Position numbers and translations under genes: made by a program. From UBA6136 sp041178325 (GTDB lineage Bacteria > Pseudomonadota > Gammaproteobacteria > Methylococcales > Methylococcaceae), in the NCBI GenBank assembly GCA_041178325.1, contig JBEGVN010000099.1, forward strand, positions 1 through 5,310: DNA of 5,310 nt, written 5' to 3'. Under the pieces are notes generated by a model. It did no database searches. It had not been told where the DNA came from and worked only from the letters and a program-made list of their open reading frames with translations. Shown piece by piece: positions 1 through 5,310 of the stretch. The stretch's first letter is position 1; every line of letters starts with the position of its first letter.

Positions 1-117
1 TTCGGCCTCTTCCATCGATTGAGGTTCAGGTTTCTTGTCGAGCGCGGGGTAAAACGAAGGTTTTTTCATGATGAGGATGATGCCCATCATGTATGAGGCT
101 AGCAAGGGCGTGAACAG
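1..117 (-). other. Open frame overlapping the adaptor 3' end, hydrophobic segment, runs off the window edge
   Basis: On the minus strand, a frame different from that of the adaptor gene opens right after a TAA at 120-118 and stays open for 39 codons to base 1. It reads LFTPLLASYMMGIILIM and then KKPSFYPALDKKPEP plus an acidic tail. This looks like a transmembrane helix followed by a positively charged, cytoplasm-facing tail. It is far more protein-like than the same bases read in the adaptor frame, which give a His-rich string. The first ATG codons are at 90-88 and 87-85, and no ribosome binding site is visible before them. It may be the 3' remnant of a membrane-protein gene, perhaps the RND pump expected here, joined to the adaptor by a deletion. 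It may instead be the start of a small overlapping gene. I do not recognise the family. Confidence 0.35.
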
Positions 118-958
118 TTACTTGCTCATCTACCAATTTGTCGATGTACTCGACAACGGCAGGAAAACGCTCATTGGGATAGGCAACCACAGTAACTGAA
201 ACCTCTGTGCCCACATGAATGAGCCCGATATCCTTTTCAAAGACATTCATATAGACCCAAAGGCGGCTGAGATCAGAAACCACAAAAAGCGGTTCAGCTA
301 AATCAGGCCGGACCTCAAGCCCTGGATTGACATGTCTTTCTGTAATAACTCCCGTGATGGGTGATCGAACCCAGTATCGGTTATTGATCTTTTCATCTGT
401 GACCCCGAGATTTTGAAGGTGCATCAGCCCCTGACTGACATCATCGCGAGCATGGGTCAATGCATTTTCAGCCTCCTGAAGCTCCTTGTGAGGAAGCACG
501 CCATGCTCAAACAGTGACTTGGCCCTTTCGTATGCGCCTTGCGCCAACCTGGCATCCGCCAGAGCGTTGGCATATCCTTCTTTTGCCTTACCCAGCTCGG
601 GACTATCAAGCTCAATAAGAGGGTCGCCGGCATTCACCTTGACCCCAAGGACAGGTAATGGCGAAACAATACGCCCCGTCACTGGGGCTGAAACCCGGGC
701 GGTCACGGTTTCATCGTAGGCAATCTTTCCTGCGACAGACTCCATAACGGGGGCGAGTTCAAGATCTAATACTTGCTCGACGAGCATCGCGCGCTTGGAA
801 GACTCTGGCGCCAACAAAACCTCATCTTTTGGCAACGCCGGAAGCTTTGGCTTTGTCGAGGCCTCTTGACCAGAGCCGCAACCCAAAAGGGAGACCAGGA
901 AAAAAGAAAGGACCAGTCCCCTTGAAGGTCGAGCCATGAATATCATCCGGTAAGTCAT
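26..958 (-). CDS. RND efflux periplasmic adaptor (membrane fusion lipoprotein, CzcB/CusB-like), probably C-terminally truncated
   Basis: In a tripartite efflux complex this protein would bridge an inner-membrane RND pump and the outer-membrane channel encoded just upstream. The N-terminus is a lipoprotein signal with the lipobox LLGC (Cys27), so the mature protein would be lipid-anchored. Residues ~76-120 form the first half of the lipoyl/barrel-sandwich domain (APVTGRI at 91-97, VNAGDPLIELDSPEL at 108-122). Residues ~123-185 are the alpha-hairpin (LFEHGVLPHKELQEAENAL). Residues ~196-230 complete the lipoyl domain (VRSPITGVITERHVNPG), and ~231-279 begin the beta-barrel. After VDEQ279, where relatives continue with TRT and then a membrane-proximal domain, the frame gives 31 unrelated residues ending at TGA. 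The total of 310 residues is short for a family usually near 350-420. The start at 958 has a strong ribosome binding site and overlaps the upstream stop; Met8 (937) also fits the signal. The substrate is unknown; a heavy metal is plausible from family resemblance. It may be a broken gene. Confidence 0.85.
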   Translation of the reverse strand: MTYRMIFMARPSRGLVLSFFLVSLLGCGSGQEASTKPKLPALPKDEVLLAPESSKRAMLVEQVLDLELAPVMESVAGKIAYDETVTARVSAPVTGRIVSPLPVLGVKVNAGDPLIELDSPELGKAKEGYANALADARLAQGAYERAKSLFEHGVLPHKELQEAENALTHARDDVSQGLMHLQNLGVTDEKINNRYWVRSPITGVITERHVNPGLEVRPDLAEPLFVVSDLSRLWVYMNVFEKDIGLIHVGTEVSVTVVAYPNERFPAVVEYIDKLVDEQVTVHALASLIHDGHHPHHEKTFVLPRARQET

Positions 959-2286
959 GAGTGAGGCTCCTCGCCGATAGCCATGAGGAGATCGGCGTAA
1001 GCCAGCGCGCGGTGATTTTCTGCCACGTAATAATCCAACATCATGGCCTTGTAGTTTCGTTCTGCATCCAACAGATCAATCAACCCCGCAGCTCCTTGGG
1101 TATAGGCAAATTCAACGGATGCCCTGGCCTTCTTGATACGCTGGATCACCTCTCCCTCAAATCGATTGACGATTGCCGAGGCTCCCCGAAGTGTGGCAAG
1201 CGCAGACACGACTTCCTTTCGAATACGGTTCTTGAGTTGTTCGCGCTGATTTTGCGCATCATTAAAGTCGGCCATAGCGCGACCGACTTGACCCGTGTAT
1301 TGATAAAAAACAGGAACTTCGGCCGTTGCCAAGACTGCGCCGGAATCTAGATTAAGATTGCCGGCATCCTGAAGATACCCCCCGCTCAGATTCACATCCG
1401 GCGCTACAAGACGCCGGGCAAGCTCAGCCTCCTTACCCATCTGCTGCACTCTCAAATCCTGCGCCTTGAGATCAGGCCGCTCTTCACAGGCGCGCTCGAC
1501 CAGCCCTTCCTCCTTCGGGCTATCATAATGAGCCGAAATCTTTGGCCAGGCATCCTCGGCCACGTACTCCATCGCCTTTTCGGGCCAATTCAATAACTTT
1601 GCAAGTTCGCTTCGTCGCGTTTTGAGCATCGCCTCGGCCAAATCTAGCTCACCTTTCGCCTTGATACGCTCCACCTCAACTCGTTGCAGCTCCGTCTCCG
1701 AAATGTCTCCCGTGGACTCCCGGAGCCGATTAGCCTCTGCTAGACGATCAAAGGTCGCCATATTTTCATGCGCAACCAAAAGGCTTTTCTGCGCGAGCAA
1801 AAGATCATAGAACCCATGTCTCAGCCTGTTCACAAGAATCCTCAGGGTATCCTTGAAATCTGCCTCGACGGCCTCCCTTCCGAAGCGGGCGCTTTCCATT
1901 CGAAGGTCGCGCTTCCCTGCTGTAATGATCATTTGCGTCAAAAACACGTTGTAACCTAATCCCTGACTTCCCACGTCAGTGGGCCGACCCACGACAACCC
2001 CATTCAACTCATTGAGACCAAACGACAGTTCGGGGTTGGGAATCGCACTAGCAATCCACTCCACGGCTTCGGCCCTATCAATCTGGAATTGCGCCGCAAG
2101 AAGGTCGATATTTCTCTCGAAGAACAACGCAACGATCTCGCGCTCAGAAACCGCAGCATGCGCTGGAAGGTCGAAAGCCAACCCCGCCGGAGAATCATGA
2201 CACAGCAAAAAAAGCAGCAACGAGCGAAAAATGAATGGGCTCTGCACGAAAGTCAGTTTGGAAAACAAGAAAACCTCATCCGTCAA
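955..2286 (-). CDS. Outer-membrane efflux protein (TolC/CzcC-like, OEP family)
   Basis: This is the outer-membrane channel of a tripartite efflux system, expected to trimerise into a barrel and periplasmic tunnel. The 443 residues have the usual two-fold repeat. The first OEP unit is at ~46-235 (NPELSF at 84-89, then long helices with FYDLLLAQKSLLVAHEN and GDISETELQRVEVE). The second is at ~260-440 (RPDLKAQDLRVQQMGKEAE, then PDVNLSGGYLQDAG and AGLIDLLDAERNYKAMMLDY). A hydrophobic stretch at ~17-29 followed by PAHAA (41-45) is a signal peptide. The start is uncertain. The longest reading begins with TTG at 2286, just after an in-frame TAA at 2292-2290. A GTG at 2247 would give a tighter signal peptide. 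Neither has a clear Shine-Dalgarno sequence. The stop overlaps the adaptor start by four bases, so the two genes are co-transcribed and probably translationally coupled. Similarity to CzcC suggests, but does not prove, metal efflux. Confidence 0.9.
   Translation of the reverse strand: MTDEVFLFSKLTFVQSPFIFRSLLLFLLCHDSPAGLAFDLPAHAAVSEREIVALFFERNIDLLAAQFQIDRAEAVEWIASAIPNPELSFGLNELNGVVVGRPTDVGSQGLGYNVFLTQMIITAGKRDLRMESARFGREAVEADFKDTLRILVNRLRHGFYDLLLAQKSLLVAHENMATFDRLAEANRLRESTGDISETELQRVEVERIKAKGELDLAEAMLKTRRSELAKLLNWPEKAMEYVAEDAWPKISAHYDSPKEEGLVERACEERPDLKAQDLRVQQMGKEAELARRLVAPDVNLSGGYLQDAGNLNLDSGAVLATAEVPVFYQYTGQVGRAMADFNDAQNQREQLKNRIRKEVVSALATLRGASAIVNRFEGEVIQRIKKARASVEFAYTQGAAGLIDLLDAERNYKAMMLDYYVAENHRALAYADLLMAIGEEPHS
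967..972 (-). promoter_or_regulatory. Ribosome binding site of the adaptor gene
   Basis: On the minus strand GAGGAG lies 8 bases before the ATG at 958-956, inside the last codons of the outer-membrane channel gene. It supports the start at 958 over the downstream ATG at 937, which has only a weak GGA upstream. Confidence 0.7.
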
Positions 2287-2313
2287 ATCTTACAGCCCAA
2301 TAACTCACTCAAA

Positions 2314-2321
2314 AACCGGTT
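2314..2321. promoter_or_regulatory. AACCGGTT palindrome flanked by A-run and T-run
   Basis: A perfect 8-base palindrome, preceded by A bases and followed, after AG, by six T. It lies 28 bases from the TTG start of the outer-membrane channel gene, close enough to be an operator. The stem is too short for a convincing terminator. Function is inferred from position only. Confidence 0.25.
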
Positions 2322-2361
2322 AGTTTTTTCATCACTTTCCGGCTGATTTGCACCCAAATAT

Positions 2362-2375
2362 GGTTTAAATAAACC
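2362..2375. promoter_or_regulatory. Inverted repeat GGTTTA-AA-TAAACC, candidate operator
   Basis: A perfect 6-base inverted repeat with a 2-base spacer in the AT-rich part of the divergent intergenic region. It shares the GGTT/AACC half-site with the palindrome at 2314-2321, about 50 bases away centre to centre. This could be a binding site for a dimeric repressor or activator controlling either gene. No regulator gene is visible in the window. Confidence 0.3.
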
Positions 2376-2639
2376 AACCCAAAGATAGGAAGTTTTCCAT
2401 TCAACAAAAAGATGCCTTAGAGAGTTCTGTCCTCTCGAGCGGGCTTACTAGAGTGTGGGCCACTCCTCACAGCCAATGATTCATGCCTTTTACCCGGCCA
2501 ACAAGAACAGGCACGCATTATGCATGCCAAATATTTAAATTCTCGGTCATACCTCATTCGGCTGGACAGGAATTACGACAGACCCAAAAAATGTCCACTA
2601 GGCCGGGACGGAAGCCATTTGTTAGCACTGGAATCCATA

Positions 2640-5195
2640 ATGCCCAACACCTTGATGCGTCACACTGCTTCCCACCAAGGATTCGACATCGACGATGCAA
2701 TCCATCATGTTTCGCATTGGCTGCCCTCGCAAAATCCCATCAAAGATTTCATTCACCACAACACCCTTCATGCGGTTCAAAACCGGCCTTTTGCCGAAGC
2801 CGTCGCTATCGCTTCCCGGCTCTACGGTGCCAAAAGCTCGCAACCTCTCAGTTACTTTCAAAAACGCCATGCATTAGGCCGAATCTATGACTTTGCATTG
2901 GAATCAGCCCTCAGGACCTACAGTGCATCGCCAATGGAAGGGGAGGAACTTAAAAGCCAAATGTTTCATGAGGACCGCGAGGCTCACTACCCGCCTCCTT
3001 CAATTGCCCTGGATGGTATGCGGCAAAGATGGCTTACGAAGCTTGAGATCAACCTGGACGCACTTGTCCACCCGATCTTGTTCCGGTTGATCAGTAACTT
3101 TCTCGACCAAGGTATCAGCCACTGGCCAGTCGCGCTCCCCGACGAAACGTTCTGGGATTGCGTCATTCGTCTGGTCGATGACTCTTTCATACCGCTCTAT
3201 CCCCTGGGTGAACCCGAAGCGAGAGAGCTGCTTCAAAAAAACCCTGAAAGCGCAATAAATCATTGCCTTAAGCGGCTCGTTGGAGATGAGACACTTTTCG
3301 GAACCTATCTTCTTGAAATGAGCCTTGCCCATCCGGGCTGGTCGGGCATGGTTCATGTCATTGAGACACGACCTGAAAGTCTCCTTTTCAAAAGATCAAT
3401 TAGCCTCAAAGAGTTCATTGCCGTTGAACTCCTGATGCAATTGGCGATTTTGAACATGAAGCTAGGAACTGACTTCACTTCGGTGGAAATGACACTAGCC
3501 TTGGGCGAAGCCGATTCCTTTATCACTGCACTGACCAGCCCACCAATCCCTAAGCATCTCCAAGCCTGGCAAGAAGCCATGGAGCTCTCCCTTTACGCCG
3601 AACTCCTAAGCGCCCTTCAAAAAAAACCAACTCTCCCTCAGGAATCCGCTCGGATTCAGGCCCTTTTTTGCATTGATGATAGGGAATGCTCAATTCGCCG
3701 GCATCTTGAAGAACTGGATCCCTCCATCGAAACTTTTGGGGCGGCCGGATTTTTTGGGATCGAATTTTTTTACAAGGGCCTGAAAGATATTTATCCCGTT
3801 GCGCAATGCCCTGCGGTGATGAAGCCAGAACACCTGGTTGTTGAGTCCCATCCCAAGGCCTCAGGAGCTGCGCTGAGCACGCCAAGACGCGCGTTTGAAC
3901 CCACTCACCCTTTGAAAAATTGGGTTGTCACGCAAACGATGGGCATCAGCTACGCAGCTCGCCTTGCTTTGGAGGTTTTTCGTCCCGGCCTTAAAACGCC
4001 GAGTCTCGCAAAACTCGGGAGTGTGGAACACGATTCCCTGCTTCATCTTTTCAGAGATCGAGAAGAGCGAACACCCGACGGCCGCAGGCTGGGTTTTTCC
4101 CGGGAGGAGGCTGCAGATCGATTGGAGACTCTCCTTCGCAGCATCGGCCTAACCCATGAGTTTGCTCCCGTTGTCCTGGTCGTGGCTCACGGGGCGTCTA
4201 GCGCCAATAACCCACACTTTGCAGCTTACGACTGTGGAGCGTGCTCAGGTAAACCGGGCGCACCCAATGCCAGAGCCTTTGCGCAGATGGCGAATGACGC
4301 CGGCGTTCGGGGAATCCTGAGTCAGCGGGGGATCTCGATTCCAGATCAAACGCAGTTTATTCCTGCCCTTCATGACACGACCCGAGATGAAGTCACCTAT
4401 TTTGATCTCACCCATCTGAGGGATCCTCTTTCCCCAGAATTCCTGAGCTTCCGCTCCACTATGCAGGAAGCCCTGCGACGCAACGCGCATGAGCGGTGCC
4501 GTTGGTTTGAGCTGGGCCCCAAAGCGGGCAACCACCAAACTGCTGCCGAACACGTCAAACTTCGGGCCTCCTCCATCTTCGAGCCGCGCCCCGAGCTCAA
4601 TCATTCGAACAATCTTTATTGCATCGTCGGGAGAAGAACACTTTCCCGCGGGCTATTCATGGATCGAAGATCCTTCTTGCACTCCTATGACCCCAAGACC
4701 GATCCAGAGGGTCGCATTCTGGCGCGTATCTTCTCTCAGGTCATTCCAGTCTGCGGGGGTATTAACCTCGAGTATTACTTCTCGCGTATCGACAACTCGA
4801 TGTATGGGGCTGGAACCAAACTCCCTCACAACGTTGTGGGACTCCTCGGCGTCGCCAACGGTGTGGAGGGAGACCTTAGGACAGGGCTTCCCTCACAGAT
4901 GATTGAGGTACATGAGCCCGCCCGACTGCTCATTGCCGTTGAGCAAACCACCGATGTCGTAGACCTTGCCCTCTCTCAGATCGGCACGCTGAAAGAATGG
5001 CTGGACAATCAGTGGGTCCGCGTCGCAGCTATCAACCCCATCGATCGAACCGCCCAATACCTAACGCCACATGGCTGGAAACCAACGGAAATACCCGAGG
5101 AGTTTGCTTCACCCAAGGCGCCTTCATCAGAAGCGGCATATCGAAGCCAAACTCAGACTATCCCCGTCCATATTCTTGATACAGGGACTCCTTGA
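2640..5195 (+). CDS. dabA: Inorganic carbon accumulation subunit DabA (UPF0753/DUF2309)
   Basis: DabA is the cytoplasmic, peripherally membrane-bound subunit of the DAB system. With the NuoL-like membrane protein DabB it is thought to couple an ion gradient to one-way hydration of CO2 to bicarbonate. With the ATG at 2640 the protein has 851 residues. Family hallmarks are WLPSQNPIKDFIHHNTLHA (27-45), FCIDDRECS (343-351), VVAHGASSANNPHFAAYDCG (514-533) and the conserved C-terminal block 705-768, with CGGINLEYYF and YGAGTKLPHNVVGLLG. The zinc ligands known from Halothiobacillus DabA (C351, D353, H524, C539) correspond here to C344, D346, H517 and C532, all shifted by seven. Arg348 supplies the Asp-Arg dyad, so the active site looks intact. 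The constant offset also supports the 2640 start; ATG at 2520 would add 40 unrelated residues. Ribosome binding sites are weak at both. The TGA stop at 5193-5195 lies in the end of an inserted IS element, so the last residues may differ from the ancestral protein. No dabB is adjacent. Confidence 0.95.
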   Translation: MPNTLMRHTASHQGFDIDDAIHHVSHWLPSQNPIKDFIHHNTLHAVQNRPFAEAVAIASRLYGAKSSQPLSYFQKRHALGRIYDFALESALRTYSASPMEGEELKSQMFHEDREAHYPPPSIALDGMRQRWLTKLEINLDALVHPILFRLISNFLDQGISHWPVALPDETFWDCVIRLVDDSFIPLYPLGEPEARELLQKNPESAINHCLKRLVGDETLFGTYLLEMSLAHPGWSGMVHVIETRPESLLFKRSISLKEFIAVELLMQLAILNMKLGTDFTSVEMTLALGEADSFITALTSPPIPKHLQAWQEAMELSLYAELLSALQKKPTLPQESARIQALFCIDDRECSIRRHLEELDPSIETFGAAGFFGIEFFYKGLKDIYPVAQCPAVMKPEHLVVESHPKASGAALSTPRRAFEPTHPLKNWVVTQTMGISYAARLALEVFRPGLKTPSLAKLGSVEHDSLLHLFRDREERTPDGRRLGFSREEAADRLETLLRSIGLTHEFAPVVLVVAHGASSANNPHFAAYDCGACSGKPGAPNARAFAQMANDAGVRGILSQRGISIPDQTQFIPALHDTTRDEVTYFDLTHLRDPLSPEFLSFRSTMQEALRRNAHERCRWFELGPKAGNHQTAAEHVKLRASSIFEPRPELNHSNNLYCIVGRRTLSRGLFMDRRSFLHSYDPKTDPEGRILARIFSQVIPVCGGINLEYYFSRIDNSMYGAGTKLPHNVVGLLGVANGVEGDLRTGLPSQMIEVHEPARLLIAVEQTTDVVDLALSQIGTLKEWLDNQWVRVAAINPIDRTAQYLTPHGWKPTEIPEEFASPKAPSSEAAYRSQTQTIPVHILDTGTP

Positions 5196-5200
5196 CTACT

Positions 5201-5220
5201 CCTCTACCTGAAGGAAGAGG
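5201..5220 (-). repeat. Subterminal hairpin of the IS right end
   Basis: Read on the minus strand, CCTCT pairs with AGAGG, a T-T mismatch follows, then CC pairs with GG around a TTCA loop. It sits 5 bases inside the TCAA terminus, where IS200/IS605 elements carry the hairpin recognised by the transposase and where reRNA scaffolds end in a stem-loop. There is no T-run on the plus strand, so it does not look like a dabA terminator. Confidence 0.6.
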
Positions 5221-5229
5221 ATTCCTGCT

Positions 5230-5310
5230 TCACTGAGGATTGCTCATGCCGGTTGGCGACACAAGTCTGACATTCTCTCCACGGGCTAACACCGCAAGTC
5301 CTGCGGCTTT
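5230..5310 (-). CDS. tnpB: TnpB RNA-guided nuclease, C-terminal 26 residues only
   Basis: The frame runs in from the right edge and reads AAGLAVLARGENVRL, then a short tail MSNPQ and a TGA at 5232-5230. The GLAV-ACGE-VRP-like string is typical of the extreme C-terminus of IS605/IS1341-type TnpB, an RNA-guided RuvC-like endonuclease ancestral to Cas12. The catalytic domain lies outside the window, so activity cannot be judged. The customary SVKQES ending is present but in another frame (SSVKQESSSFR, ending at a TAG), which suggests an indel near the end of the gene. The gene converges on dabA, and its stop is 34 bases from the dabA stop. Confidence 0.75.
   Translation of the reverse strand, partial: KAAGLAVLARGENVRLVSPTGMSNPQ

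Larger units (their letters stand above)
2287..2639. other. Divergent intergenic region between the efflux operon and dabA
   Basis: About 350 bases separate two divergent genes, so promoters for both should lie here. I see no convincing sigma70 -35/-10 pair on either strand, no RNA gene and no credible small gene. The part from 2287 to ~2420 is AT-rich and contains two short inverted repeats, annotated separately. The plus-strand dabA frame is open from a TAG at 2418-2420, with an ATG at 2520. The residues encoded between 2520 and 2639 do not look like the family's N-terminus, so I treat them as leader rather than coding. Confidence 0.5.
5172..5310 (-). ncRNA. Putative TnpB-associated guide RNA (reRNA/omegaRNA), 5' end outside the window
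   Basis: TnpB nucleases use an RNA made from the 3' end of tnpB and the element's right end, followed by a guide copied from the flanking DNA. Here the minus strand holds the tnpB 3' end, a GAAGCAGGAATCC segment, a hairpin (5220-5201) and AGTAGTCAA ending at 5192. The next ~20 bases (5191 to ~5172, starting GGAGTCCCTG) would be the guide and are antisense to the end of dabA. The call rests on resemblance to IS605/IS1341 right ends; expression and the exact 5' end are unknown. Confidence 0.45.
5192..5310 (-). mobile_element. IS200/IS605-family (IS1341-like) element, right end only
   Basis: The minus strand from 5310 to 5192 has the layout of an IS605-group right end: the tnpB C-terminal codons, then GAAGCAGGAATCC, an imperfect hairpin and a terminal TCAA (5195-5192). 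Such elements lack terminal inverted repeats and make no target duplication; they end in subterminal hairpins, as here. The left end, most of tnpB and any tnpA lie beyond the window. The boundary at 5192 is inferred from the TCAA end seen in relatives and could be off by a few bases. Confidence 0.7.

Noticed and set aside
26..118. His-rich adaptor tail (HDGHHPHHE) as a metal-binding extension of a metal efflux protein
   Set aside because: The same bases in another frame read as a typical hydrophobic membrane segment with ATG and ATC codons. The His residues are most simply an out-of-frame reading (CAT from ATG/ATC runs), and they begin where family similarity stops.
961..1350. 129-codon plus-strand open frame
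   Set aside because: It is antisense to the conserved C-terminal half of the outer-membrane channel, with no ribosome binding site or family likeness.
2520..2639. N-terminal extension of DabA from the ATG at 2520
   Set aside because: The 40 extra residues have no family character, and the zinc-ligand numbering fits a start at 2640. The ribosome binding site at 2520 is only slightly better, so it is not fully excluded.
2483..2890. 135-codon plus-strand open frame overlapping the start of dabA
   Set aside because: It overlaps the conserved N-terminal motif of DabA in another frame, and its composition (rich in Arg, Ser, Pro, His) is that of an out-of-frame reading.
3735..3775. T6 and T7 runs in dabA as possible programmed slippage sites
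   Set aside because: The reading frame continues with conserved sequence on both sides, and no alternative product is apparent.
4245..4604. 119-codon minus-strand open frame
   Set aside because: It is the shadow of conserved DabA coding sequence on the opposite strand, with no recognisable domain.
5292..5310. CCGCA-AGTCC-TGCGG hairpin followed by CTTT, resembling a rho-independent terminator for dabA
   Set aside because: It lies within the tnpB coding frame (residues KAAGLAV), nearly 100 bases beyond the dabA stop, and the T-run is short and cut by the window edge. It may instead be part of the reRNA scaffold.

Overview
The window comes from a Gram-negative bacterium of moderate GC content. 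The evidence is an outer-membrane TolC-type channel and a periplasmic adaptor lipoprotein, which need a double membrane. A dabA-type inorganic-carbon uptake gene suggests a CO2-fixing or CO2-requiring metabolism. I cannot assign a genus from the sequence alone.

Left half (minus strand, reading from 2286 down to 1): a TolC/CzcC-like outer-membrane efflux protein is followed, with a 4-base ATGA overlap, by a CzcB/CusB-like membrane-fusion lipoprotein. This is the usual gene order of a tripartite RND efflux operon, in which an inner-membrane RND pump would come next. The adaptor is not intact as read: family-like sequence stops inside the beta-barrel domain near residue 279. A different reading frame then carries a credible membrane-segment-like sequence to the window edge. 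A deletion, recombination or frameshift near base 120 is likely.

Middle: about 350 non-coding bases separate the efflux operon from a divergently transcribed gene. They hold two short inverted repeats that share GGTT/AACC half-sites.

Right half (plus strand): a full-length dabA (UPF0753/DUF2309) encodes the cytoplasmic, beta-carbonic-anhydrase-like subunit of the DAB inorganic-carbon accumulation system. All four expected zinc ligands and the Asp-Arg dyad are present. No dabB, the membrane partner, is visible on either side.

Right edge: the last ~119 bases are the right end of an IS200/IS605-family (IS1341-like) element on the minus strand, with the last 26 codons of a tnpB and the hairpin typical of the reRNA/omegaRNA 3' end. 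The inferred element boundary falls exactly on the dabA stop codon, so the element appears to supply that stop. The RNA guide it would encode is antisense to the last ~20 bases of dabA. This junction is the most interesting part of the window.
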